Below are positions 10,305 through 20,894 of a DNA stretch of 34,905 nt, one piece after another. The position numbers and the translations under genes were made by a program. This stretch comes from Trinickia diaoshuihuensis (GTDB taxonomy: Bacteria > Pseudomonadota > Gammaproteobacteria > Burkholderiales > Burkholderiaceae): positions 1 through 34,905 of the forward strand of contig NZ_QUBS01000065.1 of NCBI RefSeq assembly GCF_003390925.1, in the 5' to 3' direction. The notes beneath the pieces were generated by a model. That model was not told the DNA's origin. It did not search any database and saw nothing but the letters and a program-made list of their open reading frames with translations. Numbering within the stretch: the first letter of the stretch is position 1; each line of letters opens with the position of its first letter.

Positions 10305-11678
10305 ATGAACCTGCTGATCGAAGTCGTCGCATTCGCCGTAGCGATCGGCGTGCTCGTGGTGGTCCACGAGTATGGCCACTACAGCGTGGCGCGGCTTTGC
10401 GGCGTCAAGGTGCTGCGTTTTTCGATCGGTTTCGGACGGCCGCTCGTCAGTTGGGTCGGACGCAAGACCGGCACGGAGTGGACGATTTCGGCGTTGCCGC
10501 TCGGCGGCTACGTCAAGATGCTCGACGAGCGCGATCCCGGTCCCGGCATCGCGCCTTCCGATCTGCCGTACGCATTCAACCGTCAGCACGTGGCCAAGCG
10601 GATCGCCATCGTATTGGCGGGCCCGCTGGCCAACTTCGTGCTGGCCATCGCGCTGTTTTCGATCGTGTTCGCCACGGGCGTGACCGAGCCCGTCGCGACG
10701 CTCGCCACCCCGCCGGCGGGTAGCGTGGCGGCCCGCGCGGGCTTCGAGGGCGGGGAAACGGTCGTCGCGATCGGCGACGAGCACGGCGCCGAGGTCGAGG
10801 CGGTGCGCTCGTGGTCGGATCTACGCTGGAAATTGCTCGATGCCGCGTTCGATCATCGCCGCATCGTGCTGCAAGCGCGTGACGGCCGCGGCACATACGA
10901 CTTCCAAGTCGACCTGCGCCATGTGCGCGGAAATGATCTGGACGACGATTTCCTGACGAAGCTCGGCTTCGATGAGGGCGGGACGCTCACGGTCGCCGCC
11001 GTCGAGGCGGGCAGCGCCGCGCAGCGCGCCGGGCTGCAAGCGGGCGACACGTTGCGCACGGCCGGCGGGGCGCCGATCGACGGCGCGCAGGCGTTCATCG
11101 CCTATGTCAAGGCGCGGGCGGGCCGCCCGATCGCGCTCGGCATCGAGCGGGGCACCCCCGCGCAACCGCTGACGGTGACCGTCGTGCCCGATGCGCGCGA
11201 GGATGCGCAAACGGGCGCGGCCTCCGGCCGCATCGGCGCCGCGCTCGAGACGCACGTGCAAACCGCGCGTGTCCGTTACAGCCTGGCCGAAAGCGTCGCG
11301 CGCAGCGCGCGGCGCACCTGGGACATCGCCGTATACTCCGTGCGCATGTTCGGACGCATGCTGACGGGCCAGGCGTCGCTCAAGAATTTGTCGGGTCCCG
11401 TGACGATCGCCGACTATGCGGGAAAGAGCGCGCAACTCGGCTGGGCGCCGTTTTTTTCGTTTCTCTCGCTGGTCAGCATCAGCCTCGGCGTGTTGAACTT
11501 ATTGCCAATTCCGGTATTGGACGGGGGGCATCTGTTATATTATTTGGTTGAAGCCGCAACCGGCAAAGCCGTGTCGGAACGCTGGCAGCTCGTTTTGCAA
11601 AGGGCGGGTCTCGTGTGCATCGTCGTGTTGTCGGCGATCGCGCTCTTCAACGATCTGGCTCGTTTAATCCATTTCTAA
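10305..11678 (+). CDS. rseP: Site-2 zinc metalloprotease RseP
   Basis: This 457-residue inner-membrane protease makes the second cut in the anti-sigma factor RseA, releasing sigma-E when outer-membrane assembly fails; it also clears signal peptides. The zinc motif HEYGH is at residues 21-25 inside the first membrane segment. Two PDZ-like domains follow in the periplasmic part, around residues 110-300, including VEAGSAAQRAGLQAGDTL. The C-terminal NLLPIPVLDGGH supplies the third ligand, D406. The frame is open upstream inside dxr, but the ATG at 10305 gives MNLLIEVVAFAVAIGV, correctly placing the zinc motif. It starts 7 bases after dxr and is upstream of bamA, whose product affects the stress that it senses. 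Confidence 0.97.
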   Translation: MNLLIEVVAFAVAIGVLVVVHEYGHYSVARLCGVKVLRFSIGFGRPLVSWVGRKTGTEWTISALPLGGYVKMLDERDPGPGIAPSDLPYAFNRQHVAKRIAIVLAGPLANFVLAIALFSIVFATGVTEPVATLATPPAGSVAARAGFEGGETVVAIGDEHGAEVEAVRSWSDLRWKLLDAAFDHRRIVLQARDGRGTYDFQVDLRHVRGNDLDDDFLTKLGFDEGGTLTVAAVEAGSAAQRAGLQAGDTLRTAGGAPIDGAQAFIAYVKARAGRPIALGIERGTPAQPLTVTVVPDAREDAQTGAASGRIGAALETHVQTARVRYSLAESVARSARRTWDIAVYSVRMFGRMLTGQASLKNLSGPVTIADYAGKSAQLGWAPFFSFLSLVSISLGVLNLLPIPVLDGGHLLYYLVEAATGKAVSERWQLVLQRAGLVCIVVLSAIALFNDLARLIHF

Positions 11679-11746
11679 AGTGTTCGGCGGTACGCAAGTG
11701 CGCGGCCGCGACGGACAGATGTAGCTAAAAACTCTGGGGATGCACG

Positions 11747-14053
11747 TTGTTCAAACCTCATCGCTTTGTTCCTAAGACGGTTGCCATCGCGGCGGTTGCC
11801 GCTCACGGGCTCGTCGCTCACGCTGCGACGGCGCCCTTCGTGGTGAAAGACATCCGGATCGAGGGCTTGCAACGGGTCGAGCCCGGCACGGTGTTCTCGT
11901 ACCTGCCGATCAAACGGGGCGATACGTTCACGGACGACAAAGCGTCGGAGGCGATCCGCGCCTTGTACGCAACGGGCTTCTTCAGCGACGTACGCATCGC
12001 GACGGACGGCGACGTCGTCATCGTCAACGTGGCCGAACGCCCGGCCATCGGCGAGATCGACTTCTCGGGTTTGCACGAGTTCGACAAGGACGCGCTCACC
12101 AAAGCGCTCAAGAGCGTCGGCCTTTCGCCGGGCCGTTACTACGACAAGTCGCTCGTCGATCGTTCGGAGCAAGAGCTCAAGCGCCAATATCTGACGCGCG
12201 GCTTTTACGCCGCCGAAGTCACGACCACGGTCACGCCGATCGACAACAGCCGCGTGTCGATCCTGTTCGCCGTGAACGAAGGCCCCAGCGCGAAGATTCG
12301 CCAGGTCAACTTCATCGGCAACAAGGCGTTCAGCACGAGCGCGCTGCGCGACGAAATGCAGTTGTCCACGCCGAACTGGTTCTCCTGGTACACGAAGAAC
12401 GATCTCTACTCGAAGGACAAGCTGACGGGCGACCTCGAGAACGTTCGTTCGTTTTACTTGAATCGCGGCTATCTCGAATTCAATATCGAATCGACGCAGG
12501 TCTCGATTTCGCCCGACAAGAAGGACATGTACCTGACGTTGACGGTGCATGAGGGCGAGCCCTACACGGTGTCGAGCATCAAGCTGGCCGGTAACCTGCT
12601 CGATCGCGAAGCCGAGCTGCAAAAGCTCGTGACGATCAAGCCGGGGCAGCGCTTTTCCGCCGAGAAGCTGCAAGCGACGACGAAGGCGATCGTCAACAAG
12701 CTCGGCGAGTACGGCTATGCGTTCGCCACGGTCAACGCGCAGCCCGATATCGATCAAGTGCATCACAAGGTGGCGCTGACGCTGCAAGTCGATCCGAGCC
12801 GCCGCGTCTACGTGCGCCACATCAACGTCACGGGCAATACGCGCACGCGTGACGAAGTCATTCGCCGTGAAATGCGCCAGCTCGAGAGCTCGTGGTTCGA
12901 TTCGAGCCGCCTCGCGCTCTCGAAAGACCGGATCAACCGTCTCGGCTACTTCACCGACGTCGATGTGACGACGGTGCCGGTTGGCGGCACGTCCGACCAA
13001 GTCGACGTCGACGTCAACGTCAAGGAAAAGCCGACGGGGGCGATCACGCTCGGCGCCGGTTTCTCGTCGACGGACAAGGTGGTGCTCTCGGCCGGGATTT
13101 CGCAAGACAACGTCTTCGGGTCGGGGACGAGCCTCTCCGTGAACGTGAACACGGCGCGTTCGTACCGCACGTTGACCGTCACGCAGGTCGATCCGTACTT
13201 CACGGTCGACGGCATCAAGCGCATCACCGATGTTTACTACCGCACGACGCAGCCGCTGTATTACTCGACGAGTTCGAGCTTCCGCATCATCACGGCGGGC
13301 GGCGACCTGAAGTTCGGGATTCCGTTCTCCGAAGTCGATACCGTGTATTTCGGCGCGGGCTTCGAGCAGAACCGTCTCGATATCGATTCGACGACGCCGC
13401 AGGTCTACAAGGACTACGTCACCAACTTCGGCCGCGTGTCGAACAACGTGCCGTTCACGATCGGCTGGTCGCGCGACGCGCGTGACAGCGCGCTCGTGCC
13501 GAGCCGCGGTTATTTCACGCAGGCGAATGCCGAATACGGCACGCCGGTCGGCGCGGCGCAGTACTACAAGGCCGACGTGCAAGCGCAGTACTACTATTCG
13601 TTCGCGCGTGGTTTCGTGCTGGGCTTGAACTTCCAGGGCGGTTACGGCAACGGTCTGGGCGGCAAACCGTTCCCGATCTTCAAGAACTACTTCGCGGGCG
13701 GTATCGGCTCCGTGCGGGGCTACCAGCCGAGCTCGCTCGGTCCGCGCGATTCGTCGACGAACGATCCGATCGGCGGCTCGAAGATGGTCGTGGGCAATAT
13801 CGAGTTGACGTTCCCGCTGCCGGGTACAGGCTATGACCGCACGCTGCGCGTGTTCACGTTCTTCGACGGCGGTAACGTCTGGGGGACGGAGGGCTCGAGC
13901 AGCGGCGCGAACGGCTTGCGTTACGGCTACGGTCTGGGTCTCGCGTGGATTTCGCCGATCGGCCCGCTCAAGATCAGTTTAGGCTTCCCGGTTCAGAAGC
14001 ATACGGGCGACCAATACCAGAAATTCCAATTCCAGATCGGGACGGCGTTCTGA
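11747..14053 (+). CDS. bamA: Outer-membrane protein assembly factor BamA (probable TTG start)
   Basis: This 768-residue protein is the central pore of the BAM complex, folding beta-barrel proteins into the outer membrane. A signal peptide ending VAHA is at about residues 1-26. Five POTRA domains span about 28-425, and a 16-strand barrel follows. The lid-loop motif VRGYQPSS includes R657, and the chain ends in Phe (KFQFQIGTAF), as outer-membrane barrels do. The start appears to be TTG at 11747: GGGGA lies 6 bases upstream, and this start gives a basic, hydrophobic signal peptide. The ATG at 11740 is out of frame. The gene follows rseP and precedes skp and the lipid A genes, a conserved envelope cluster. 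Confidence 0.96.
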   Translation: MFKPHRFVPKTVAIAAVAAHGLVAHAATAPFVVKDIRIEGLQRVEPGTVFSYLPIKRGDTFTDDKASEAIRALYATGFFSDVRIATDGDVVIVNVAERPAIGEIDFSGLHEFDKDALTKALKSVGLSPGRYYDKSLVDRSEQELKRQYLTRGFYAAEVTTTVTPIDNSRVSILFAVNEGPSAKIRQVNFIGNKAFSTSALRDEMQLSTPNWFSWYTKNDLYSKDKLTGDLENVRSFYLNRGYLEFNIESTQVSISPDKKDMYLTLTVHEGEPYTVSSIKLAGNLLDREAELQKLVTIKPGQRFSAEKLQATTKAIVNKLGEYGYAFATVNAQPDIDQVHHKVALTLQVDPSRRVYVRHINVTGNTRTRDEVIRREMRQLESSWFDSSRLALSKDRINRLGYFTDVDVTTVPVGGTSDQVDVDVNVKEKPTGAITLGAGFSSTDKVVLSAGISQDNVFGSGTSLSVNVNTARSYRTLTVTQVDPYFTVDGIKRITDVYYRTTQPLYYSTSSSFRIITAGGDLKFGIPFSEVDTVYFGAGFEQNRLDIDSTTPQVYKDYVTNFGRVSNNVPFTIGWSRDARDSALVPSRGYFTQANAEYGTPVGAAQYYKADVQAQYYYSFARGFVLGLNFQGGYGNGLGGKPFPIFKNYFAGGIGSVRGYQPSSLGPRDSSTNDPIGGSKMVVGNIELTFPLPGTGYDRTLRVFTFFDGGNVWGTEGSSSGANGLRYGYGLGLAWISPIGPLKISLGFPVQKHTGDQYQKFQFQIGTAF

Positions 14054-14091
14054 CGGCGCGCCATACCCTGTCCAGCATCGAGAGGAAGATT

Positions 14092-14625
14092 TTGCAAACC
14101 GGTACGTTTTTCAGACACGTGATGGGCGCGATGGCGCTGACGGGGGCGCTCGTCGCGGGTGTCGCCCAGGCGCAAGAGGCCCGCATCGCGGCGGTCAACT
14201 CCGATCGCATCCTGCGCGAATCGGCGGCGGCGAAGGCTGCCCAGACCAAGCTCGAGGCGGAATTCGCGAAGCGCGACAAAGATCTGCAAGACATGGCCGG
14301 CCGGCTAAAGTCGATGTCCGATCAGTTGGATAAGAACGGCGCATCGATGTCGCCCGCCGATCGCGCGGCGAAGCAGCGCGACATCGCGAATCTCGACACC
14401 GAGTTTCAGCGCAAGCAGCGCGAGTTCCGCGAGGATCTGAACCAGCGCCGCAACGAAGAGCTGGCGGCGGTGCTCGATAGGGCGAACAAGGTCATCAAAC
14501 AGATCGCCGAGCAGCAGCATTACGATTTGATCGTGCAGGAAGCCGTCTACGTGAGCCCGCGCATCGACATCACCGACCAGGTGCTGAAGGCGCTGGCCGC
14601 CTCGAGCGCAAGCTCGGCGAACTGA
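14092..14625 (+). CDS. skp: Periplasmic chaperone Skp/OmpH (probable TTG start)
   Basis: This protein of about 177 residues is a trimeric periplasmic chaperone that holds unfolded outer-membrane proteins on their way to BamA, encoded just upstream. A signal peptide ends VAGVAQAQ, and the mature protein begins [17 protein letters not shown] long charged helical part rich in Lys, Glu and Gln follows, then [17 protein letters not shown] near the end, as in OmpH-family proteins. In frame, a TTG at 14092 preceded by AGAGGA with 5-base spacing gives a signal peptide with a basic N-region. The next ATG (14122) would remove that region. The open frame itself extends back into bamA without a plausible start. 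Confidence 0.9.
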   Translation: MQTGTFFRHVMGAMALTGALVAGVAQAQEARIAAVNSDRILRESAAAKAAQTKLEAEFAKRDKDLQDMAGRLKSMSDQLDKNGASMSPADRAAKQRDIANLDTEFQRKQREFREDLNQRRNEELAAVLDRANKVIKQIAEQQHYDLIVQEAVYVSPRIDITDQVLKALAASSASSAN

Positions 14626-14644
14626 ACGACGGAGTGGTACGCGA

Positions 14645-15718
14645 ATGGCATTGACGCTCGAGCAAATCTCGCAGCGCTTCGGCGGCGAGGTCGTAGGCGA
14701 TGCAGCCTTGAAGGTGGAGGGGCTGGCGCCGCTCGATCAGGCGCAACCGCACCAATTGGCGTTTCTTGCCAATCCGAAATATTTATCGCAAGTCGAGACG
14801 ACACAGGCCGGCGCCATTCTGATCGCGCCCGGCGATCTCGCGAAACTTGCGTCGCGCGAGGGGCGTAACTTCATCGTCACGCCCAACCCGTACGCTTATT
14901 TCGCGCGCGTGGCGCAACTATTCATCGATCTGGCCGCGCCGAAGGTCGCCGCGGGCGTGCATCCGAGCGCCGTCATCGACCCGAGCGCGCAGGTGGCGCC
15001 GGACGCCGTGATCGGCCCGCATGCCGTGATCGAAGCGGGAGCCGTCATCGGCGCGCGCGCGCGGATCGATGCCAACGTCACGATCGGGCGCGGCACGCGC
15101 ATCGGAGAGGATGCGCATTTGTATCCGAACGTCGCCGTCTATCATGGGTGCAAGATCGGGCCGCGTGCCATCATCCACGCCGGTGCCGTCATCGGTTCGG
15201 ACGGTTTCGGCTTCGCGCCCGATTTCGTGGGCGAGGGCGAGGCCCGCACGGGCAGTTGGGTCAAGATTCCGCAGGTGGGCGGCGTGACGATCGGGGCCGA
15301 CGTCGAAATCGGCGCGAACACGACGATCGACCGCGGCGCGATGGCCGATACGATCATCGAGGAGTGCGTGAAAATCGACAACCTCGTGCAGATCGGCCAC
15401 AACTGCAAGATCGGCGCGTACACCGTGATCGCCGGTTGCGCCGGGATCGCGGGCAGCACGACGATCGGCCGCCACTGCATGATCGGCGGCGCCGTCGGCG
15501 TTGCGGGGCACGTGACGCTCGGCGATTTCGTCATCGTGACGGCCAAGTCGGGCGTATCCAAGTCGCTCCTCAAGCCGGGCATTTATACGAGCGCGTTTCC
15601 GGCCGTCGGTCATGCCGAATGGAACAAGAGCGCCGCGCTCGTGCGCAATCTGGACAAGATGCGCGAGCGCATCAAGACACTCGAAGCAACGCTTGCCGAG
15701 CGGGGAGGCAACGCTTGA
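14645..15718 (+). CDS. lpxD: UDP-3-O-(3-hydroxyacyl)glucosamine N-acyltransferase
   Basis: This 357-residue enzyme performs the third step of lipid A synthesis, adding a hydroxyacyl chain from ACP to the amino group. The N-terminal uridine-binding domain (about 1-100) contains [11 protein letters not shown]. It is followed by a long left-handed beta-helix of hexapeptide repeats (IGxxAxI style). The catalytic His is probably H252 in [12 protein letters not shown]-terminal helix ends near [13 protein letters not shown]. Length is normal. GGAG at 14631-14634 stands 10 bases before the ATG. It is grouped with fabZ, lpxA and lpxB, the usual lipid A cluster; LpxA and LpxD use acyl-ACPs from the same pool as FabZ. 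Confidence 0.98.
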   Translation: MALTLEQISQRFGGEVVGDAALKVEGLAPLDQAQPHQLAFLANPKYLSQVETTQAGAILIAPGDLAKLASREGRNFIVTPNPYAYFARVAQLFIDLAAPKVAAGVHPSAVIDPSAQVAPDAVIGPHAVIEAGAVIGARARIDANVTIGRGTRIGEDAHLYPNVAVYHGCKIGPRAIIHAGAVIGSDGFGFAPDFVGEGEARTGSWVKIPQVGGVTIGADVEIGANTTIDRGAMADTIIEECVKIDNLVQIGHNCKIGAYTVIAGCAGIAGSTTIGRHCMIGGAVGVAGHVTLGDFVIVTAKSGVSKSLLKPGIYTSAFPAVGHAEWNKSAALVRNLDKMRERIKTLEATLAERGGNA

Positions 15719-15833
15719 GCAGGCGTCGGGGCAACGCTGATCAAGGCGTCGCCCCGGCAGGTGGCGCATGGCGCCGCAATCAGCATCCGCAGTCAATCAC
15801 CCGCGCGAGACCATTGCGTGGAGCAGACACACC

Positions 15834-16292
15834 ATGAGCACTGAAAAAATCAATCTCGACATCCATAAGATCCTCACGCTGCTGCCGCATCGCTATCCGA
15901 TCCTGCTCGTGGACAGGGTGCTCGAGCTCGAGCCGCACAAGAGCATCAAGGCGTTGAAGAACGTGTCGATCAACGAACCGTACTTCATGGGGCATTTCCC
16001 GCAACGTCCCGTGATGCCTGGCGTGCTGATTCTCGAGGCGCTCGCGCAGACGGCGGCTTTGCTGACGTTCGCCGAGGAACCGCACGATCCGGAAACGACG
16101 CTGTATTACTTCGTCGGGATCGACGGGGCGCGCTTCAAGCGCGTCGTCGAACCGGGCGATCAACTGATTCTGAACGTGACGTTCGAGCGCTATATGCGCG
16201 GCATTTGGAAGTTCAAGGCACGCGCCGAAGTCGACGGTGCCACTGCCGCCGAAGCTGAGCTAATGTGCACGGTGAAGCAGACGAACGAGTGA
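15834..16292 (+). CDS. fabZ: 3-hydroxyacyl-ACP dehydratase FabZ
   Basis: This 152-residue hot-dog-fold enzyme dehydrates 3-hydroxyacyl-ACP in fatty acid elongation and competes with LpxA and LpxD for the same hydroxyacyl substrates. The motif [14 protein letters not shown] and the active-site segment [19 protein letters not shown] are present, with H54 and E68 as the catalytic pair. The frame is open back to 15768, but the ATG at 15834 gives the standard N-terminus, with GGAG 10 bases upstream. The gap to lpxD is 115 bases; no separate promoter is obvious in it. Confidence 0.98.
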   Translation: MSTEKINLDIHKILTLLPHRYPILLVDRVLELEPHKSIKALKNVSINEPYFMGHFPQRPVMPGVLILEALAQTAALLTFAEEPHDPETTLYYFVGIDGARFKRVVEPGDQLILNVTFERYMRGIWKFKARAEVDGATAAEAELMCTVKQTNE

Positions 16293-16407
16293 CGAGACTG
16301 CGCCGGCACAGCCGGCCGCGGGCGCACGTCTCGGCCCAGGCCTCGATCGAAGGCCGACCGAGGCGGCCGATACGTCGCAACTGAGCATAGAGAAGGGCGA
16401 TAAGCGC

Positions 16408-17196
16408 ATGAGCAGGATTCATCCCACAGCGGTCATCGAGCCGGGCGCGCAGCTCGGCGAGGACGTCGAGATCGGGCCGTACGCGATCATCGGCGCGAAC
16501 GTCAAGATCGGCGCGCGCACGAGCGTCGGTTCCCATAGCGTGATCGAAGGCCATACGACGATCGGCGTCGACAATCGGATCGGCCACTACGCGAACGTAG
16601 GTGGGCGGCCGCAGGATATGAAGTACCAGGGCGAACCCACGCGGCTCGAGATCGGCGACCGCAATACGATTCGCGAATTCACGACGATCCACACGGGCAC
16701 CGTGCAAGACGGTGGTGTGACGACGGTCGGCAACGACAACTGGGTCATGGCCTATGTGCACATCGGCCATGATTGTCATGTCGGCAACCACGTCATTTTG
16801 TCGAGCAACGCGCAGATGGCGGGGCACGTCATCGTGGGCGACTGGGCGATCATCGGCGGTATGTCGGGCGTCCACCAGTTCGTCAAGATCGGCGAGCACT
16901 CGATGCTCGGCGGCGCGTCGGCACTCGTGCAAGACATCCCGCCTTTCGTGATTGCCGCGGGTAATAAGGCCGAGCCGCACGGGATCAACGTCGAGGGATT
17001 GCGCCGCCGCGGGTTTTCCGCCGATGCGATCTCGGCGCTGCGCAGCGCCTACCGGCTGCTGTACAAAAACGGTTTGTCGCTCGAGGACGCGAAGACGCAA
17101 CTTGCCGATCTCGCATCGGCGGGCGGCGACGGCGACGAGCACGTGCGCAAGCTCATCGCGTTCATCGAAACGTCGCAGCGCGGCATCATCCGCTAA
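16408..17196 (+). CDS. lpxA: UDP-N-acetylglucosamine O-acyltransferase
   Basis: This 262-residue cytoplasmic enzyme begins lipid A synthesis by transferring a 3-hydroxyacyl chain from ACP to UDP-GlcNAc. It is a left-handed beta-helix of hexapeptide repeats from [17 protein letters not shown] onward. The catalytic His is H121 in [11 protein letters not shown] by alignment with the known family motif. [11 protein letters not shown] and the C-terminal helical part, with [11 protein letters not shown], complete it. Length is standard. AAGG about 11 bases before the ATG is a modest ribosome binding site. The lpxB start follows after only 3 bases. Confidence 0.98.
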   Translation: MSRIHPTAVIEPGAQLGEDVEIGPYAIIGANVKIGARTSVGSHSVIEGHTTIGVDNRIGHYANVGGRPQDMKYQGEPTRLEIGDRNTIREFTTIHTGTVQDGGVTTVGNDNWVMAYVHIGHDCHVGNHVILSSNAQMAGHVIVGDWAIIGGMSGVHQFVKIGEHSMLGGASALVQDIPPFVIAAGNKAEPHGINVEGLRRRGFSADAISALRSAYRLLYKNGLSLEDAKTQLADLASAGGDGDEHVRKLIAFIETSQRGIIR

Positions 17197-17199
17197 GCG

Positions 17200-18369
17200 A
17201 TGACGTTGCAATCGAATCCGTTGCGCGTCGCGATGGTCGCGGGCGAGCCGTCGGGCGATTTGCTGGCGGCCTCGCTGCTTGGCGGTCTGACGCGCACCTT
17301 GCCGCCCGCCACGCGCTATTACGGCATCGGCGGGCCCCGCATGGCGGCTCAGGGATTCGAAGCCCATTGGCCGATCGATAAGCTCGCCGTGCGCGGCTAT
17401 GTCGAAGCGCTACGGCACATCCCTGAAATCCTCCGTATCCGCAACGAGCTCAAGCATCAGTTGCTGGCCGAGCCGCCGCACGTATTCATCGGCGTGGATG
17501 CGCCCGATTTCAATTTCGGGCTGGAGCGGGCGCTGCGCGGCGCCCGCATTCCGACGATTCACTTTGTCTGCCCGTCGATCTGGGCATGGCGCGGCGGCCG
17601 CATCAAGACGATCGTGAAGTCCGTCGATCACATGCTCTGCGTGTTTCCGTTCGAGACGGCGTTGCTTGAAAAAGCGGGCGTGTCGGCCACCTACGTGGGG
17701 CACCCGCTAGCCGATGAAATCCCCTTGGAGCCCGACGTCGCCGGTGCGCGTGCCGCCCTGGGCCTGCCCGCGACGGGACCGATCGTCGCCGTATTGCCCG
17801 GTAGCCGGCGCTCGGAAATCGGGCTCATCGGCCCGACGTTTTTCGCGGCGATGGCGATCATGCAACAGCGCGAGCCGGGCCTGCGGTTCGTGATGCCGGC
17901 CGCGACGCCCGCGCTGCGCGAGTTGCTGCAGCCGCTCGTCGCGGCGCATCCGGAGCTTGCGCTCACGCTGACCGACGGCGACGCGCAGCGGGCGATGACG
18001 GCGGCCGACGCCGTACTCGTCAAGAGCGGCACCGTGACGCTCGAAGCGGCGCTGCTCAAGAAGCCGATGGTGATCTCGTACAAGGTGCCGTGGCTGACGG
18101 GGCAGATCATGCGCCGGCAAGGCTATCTGCCATACGTCGGGCTGCCCAACATTTTGGCGGAACGCTTCGTCGTGCCCGAATTGCTGCAACACTTCGCCAC
18201 GCCCGAAGCGCTGGCGGACGCAACGCTCGTCCAGTTGCACGACGACGCGAATCGGCGCACGCTCACCGAGGTATTCACGCAGATGCATTTGACGCTGCGC
18301 AGAAACACGGCCGAACGCGCGGCCGAGGCGGTTGCGCGCGTCATCGAAGCAAGGAAGCCGCGCCTATGA
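17200..18369 (+). CDS. lpxB: Lipid-A-disaccharide synthase
   Basis: This 389-residue GT19-family glycosyltransferase joins lipid X and UDP-diacylglucosamine to make the lipid A disaccharide at the inner-membrane surface. The N-terminal [18 protein letters not shown], the middle [12 protein letters not shown], and the C-terminal LPGSRRSEI and [17 protein letters not shown] motifs are diagnostic. Length is standard. It begins 3 bases after lpxA, and its TGA overlaps the rnhB ATG by four bases (ATGA), so the three genes are tightly coupled. Confidence 0.98.
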   Translation: MTLQSNPLRVAMVAGEPSGDLLAASLLGGLTRTLPPATRYYGIGGPRMAAQGFEAHWPIDKLAVRGYVEALRHIPEILRIRNELKHQLLAEPPHVFIGVDAPDFNFGLERALRGARIPTIHFVCPSIWAWRGGRIKTIVKSVDHMLCVFPFETALLEKAGVSATYVGHPLADEIPLEPDVAGARAALGLPATGPIVAVLPGSRRSEIGLIGPTFFAAMAIMQQREPGLRFVMPAATPALRELLQPLVAAHPELALTLTDGDAQRAMTAADAVLVKSGTVTLEAALLKKPMVISYKVPWLTGQIMRRQGYLPYVGLPNILAERFVVPELLQHFATPEALADATLVQLHDDANRRTLTEVFTQMHLTLRRNTAERAAEAVARVIEARKPRL

Positions 18370-19148
18370 CGAGTTCGCGATTGCCGCGCGCCAAGCCCGC
18401 ATCCGCCGGGGATGAACCCGGCGCGCGCTCGCCCGGTCCCCGTCGCGCTCAGCGCGGGAGCGTGTCGCCGCAAGGCGCGCTCGATTTCAATTCGCCGCTC
18501 GATATCGTCTGCGGCGTGGACGAGGCGGGGCGCGGTCCGCTCGCCGGTCCCGTCGTCGCGGCGGCTGTCATTTTGGATCCGAAGCGCCGCATCCGCGGGC
18601 TCGACGATTCGAAAGCGCTCAGCGCGAAAAAACGCGAGGCGCTCTACGAGAAGATCGTCGAACGCTCGCTGAGCTATTGCGTGGCATCCGCGAGCGTCGA
18701 GGAAATCGATCGGCTCAACATCCTGCACGCGACCATGCTCGCGATGAAGCGGGCGGTGGAAGGGCTGGCTCTCACGCCCACGCTCGCCCGCATCGACGGC
18801 AACCGGTGCCCCGAGCTTTCCGTGCGCAGCGAAGCGGTCATCGGCGGCGATGCGCTCGTGCCGGCCATCTCCGCGGCTTCGATTCTTGCCAAGGTCACAC
18901 GCGATAGGATGCTGCTCGAGTTGCACACGCAGTTTCCGGTGTACGGATTCGATGCGCATGTCGGCTACGGCACGCCGCAACATTTGGCGGCGCTGGCCGC
19001 ACACGGGCCATGCGAGCATCATCGGCGCTCGTTCGCGCCCGTGCGCGAGGCGTTCGCTAGGCTTGGCGCCGGTAGCGTTATAACCGCGTTGCCGGCAGGG
19101 GCGGGCTCCGCCGGGTTCGAGGTCGAGATCGGCGGGGACGCATGGTGA
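18366..19148 (+). CDS. rnhB: Ribonuclease HII
   Basis: This 260-residue endonuclease cuts RNA in RNA-DNA hybrids and removes misincorporated ribonucleotides from [23 protein letters not shown] carries D52 and E53; [11 protein letters not shown], the RIDGN Asp and [13 protein letters not shown] supply the rest of the DEDD active site. [12 protein letters not shown] is also typical. About 45 residues of basic, low-complexity sequence precede the catalytic domain, longer than in many homologues. A start inside this extension is not excluded, but the ATG overlapping the lpxB stop favours the full form. It overlaps the next gene by 7 bases. Confidence 0.96.
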   Translation: MTSSRLPRAKPASAGDEPGARSPGPRRAQRGSVSPQGALDFNSPLDIVCGVDEAGRGPLAGPVVAAAVILDPKRRIRGLDDSKALSAKKREALYEKIVERSLSYCVASASVEEIDRLNILHATMLAMKRAVEGLALTPTLARIDGNRCPELSVRSEAVIGGDALVPAISAASILAKVTRDRMLLELHTQFPVYGFDAHVGYGTPQHLAALAAHGPCEHHRRSFAPVREAFARLGAGSVITALPAGAGSAGFEVEIGGDAW

Positions 19149-19936
19149 AAGCGATCACCTCGCGTGACAACCCGCTCTACAAACGTCTCAAGGCATTAGC
19201 CGGATCCACGCACCATCAAAAGAAGGGCGGCCAAGCATTGCTGGAAGGTTTTCATCTGGCCAGTGCTTATCTCGACGTGGCGGGGCAGCCCGAGACCTGC
19301 GTGGTGACGGAAGGCGCATTGCGGCATGACGAGGCTCAGGCCATCGTGACGCGGATCGACGCCGAACGCGTCGTCGTACTGCCCGATGCTTTGTTCGGGC
19401 AATTGTCGAACGTCGTGCACGGCGTGGGCATGCTGCTCGTCGTACGTAAGCTAGCCGTTGCGCTGCCCGAGCGGATCGAGGAAACGGCTATCGTGCTCGA
19501 CGGCGTGCAGGACGCGGGCAACGTCGGCTCGATCTTGCGTAGCGCGGCGGCAGCCGGCGTGAAACACGTCTTTTGCGCGCCTGGCACGGCTTACACGTGG
19601 TCGTCGAAGGTGCTGCGCTCGGGCATGGGCGCCCATTTTCTGCTCGATATTCACGAAGACGTCGAAGCGGCCACGCTGATCGAGCGCCTAGCGGTGCCGA
19701 TTGCGATCACCGATTCGCACGCGCCGCAGGCGCTCTACGACTGCGATCTGACCGGGCCGATCGCCTGGGTGTTCGGCAACGAAGGCGCGGGCGTGTCGGC
19801 GCCGTGGCGCGAGGCCGTCCGACATCGTCTGACGATTCCGCAGCCGGGCGGAATGGAGTCGCTGAACGTGGCGGCCGCGGCGGCGATTTGCTTGTTCGAG
19901 CAATGCCGCCAGCAGCGCGCCGCGCAATCTCAATAA
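19142..19936 (+). CDS. TrmH/SpoU-family RNA 2'-O-methyltransferase
   Basis: This 264-residue protein has the SpoU layout. An N-terminal substrate-binding part ([31 protein letters not shown]) is followed by the knotted SPOUT domain with its three motifs: [23 protein letters not shown] and [18 protein letters not shown]. It would transfer methyl from S-adenosylmethionine to a ribose of rRNA or tRNA. The exact target cannot be assigned from sequence by eye; RlmB- and TsnR-like roles are both possible. It overlaps rnhB by 7 bases and its 3' end overlaps convergent ppsR by 7 bases. Confidence 0.93.
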   Translation: MVKAITSRDNPLYKRLKALAGSTHHQKKGGQALLEGFHLASAYLDVAGQPETCVVTEGALRHDEAQAIVTRIDAERVVVLPDALFGQLSNVVHGVGMLLVVRKLAVALPERIEETAIVLDGVQDAGNVGSILRSAAAAGVKHVFCAPGTAYTWSSKVLRSGMGAHFLLDIHEDVEAATLIERLAVPIAITDSHAPQALYDCDLTGPIAWVFGNEGAGVSAPWREAVRHRLTIPQPGGMESLNVAAAAAICLFEQCRQQRAAQSQ

Positions 19937-20745
19937 GTCGGCCGGTCGAGCTTGATTTCCTGCAGGATCGTCGTCGCGATCTCCTCGATCGATTTATGCG
20001 TCGACGACAACCATTTGATCCCTTCACGCCGCATGAGCGCCTCGGCCTCGTTGATCTCGTAACGGCAGTTTTCAGGTGCGGCATATTTGCTGCCGGGGCG
20101 CCGTTCGTTGCGGATCTCCGAGAGGCGCTGCGGATCGATCGAAAGACCGAACAATTTTTCTCGATGCGCGATGAGCGGCGTAGGCAGCTTGCCGCGCTCG
20201 AAATCCTCGGGAATCAACGGATAGTTCGCCGCTTTCACGCCGTATTGCATGGCGAGGTATAGGCTCGTCGGCGTCTTGCCGCTACGCGAGACGCCGACGA
20301 GGATGACGTCGGCATCGGCGAGGTTGCGATTGGACTGGCCGTCGTCGTGCGCGAGCGAGAAGTTGATCGCCTCGATCCGCGTTTTGTACTCGTCGGTGTC
20401 GGCGTTCTGGTGCCCACGACCGATCGCGTGGGTCGACTTCATCTCGAGTTCTTGCTCGAGCGGCTCGACGAATTGCTGGAAGATATCGAGTACGAGCGCG
20501 TTCGAGTTCTTCACGATCGCATTCGAGGCGCTGTCGACGAGCGTCGTGAAGACGATCGGGCGACGCCCGTCGAGCTCGGCCGATTCGGCGATTTTTTCGA
20601 TCGTGGCGTAAGCCTTGTCGACCGAATCGACAAACGGCACGCGCACGAGGCGGAACTTCTGGTCGAACTGGGACAGGATCGAGTGCGCGAAGGTCTCGGC
20701 AGTGATCCCCGTTCCGTCGGAGACGATGAATACGGTAGGCGGCAT
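19930..20745 (-). CDS. ppsR: Phosphoenolpyruvate synthase regulatory protein (kinase/pyrophosphorylase)
   Basis: This protein of about 271 residues is of the kinase-PPPase family that inactivates PEP synthase by ADP-dependent phosphorylation of a Thr next to the catalytic His, and reverses it with phosphate. The N-terminus [18 protein letters not shown] and the P-loop [11 protein letters not shown] (about residues 151-161) are characteristic, as is [11 protein letters not shown]. Its target, PpsA, is encoded divergently next door, which strongly supports the assignment. I prefer the ATG at 20745; a TTG two codons upstream (20751) is an alternative. Neither has a strong ribosome binding site. 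The gene ends tail-to-tail with the methyltransferase gene. Confidence 0.95.
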   Translation of the reverse strand: MPPTVFIVSDGTGITAETFAHSILSQFDQKFRLVRVPFVDSVDKAYATIEKIAESAELDGRRPIVFTTLVDSASNAIVKNSNALVLDIFQQFVEPLEQELEMKSTHAIGRGHQNADTDEYKTRIEAINFSLAHDDGQSNRNLADADVILVGVSRSGKTPTSLYLAMQYGVKAANYPLIPEDFERGKLPTPLIAHREKLFGLSIDPQRLSEIRNERRPGSKYAAPENCRYEINEAEALMRREGIKWLSSTHKSIEEIATTILQEIKLDRPTY

Positions 20746-20894
20746 CGGCAAGCGCGTCTTGAACAGTGGACGCTAGGAAGGGCGAAAACGCGATTGTGCC
20801 GCTTTTTCGGACCCAATGGTGCCGTGCGAGTCATTTTGTCAGGTCGCGGTCGCGCAGTAACAAGCGCCGCGATAGAAGCAGGGTAGAATAGCGA

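Noticed and set aside
11740-11742. ATG just upstream of bamA as its start
   Set aside because: It is not in frame with the BamA protein; its bases overlap the likely ribosome binding site for the TTG start.
11679-11746. Sigma-E promoter before bamA
   Set aside because: I looked for a GAACTT-like -35 with a TCTGA-like -10 and found no acceptable pair in the short rseP-bamA gap.
11675-13582. 635-residue open frame on the minus strand opposite bamA
   Set aside because: Arg/Asp/Val-rich shadow of the bamA frame with no domain or ribosome binding site.
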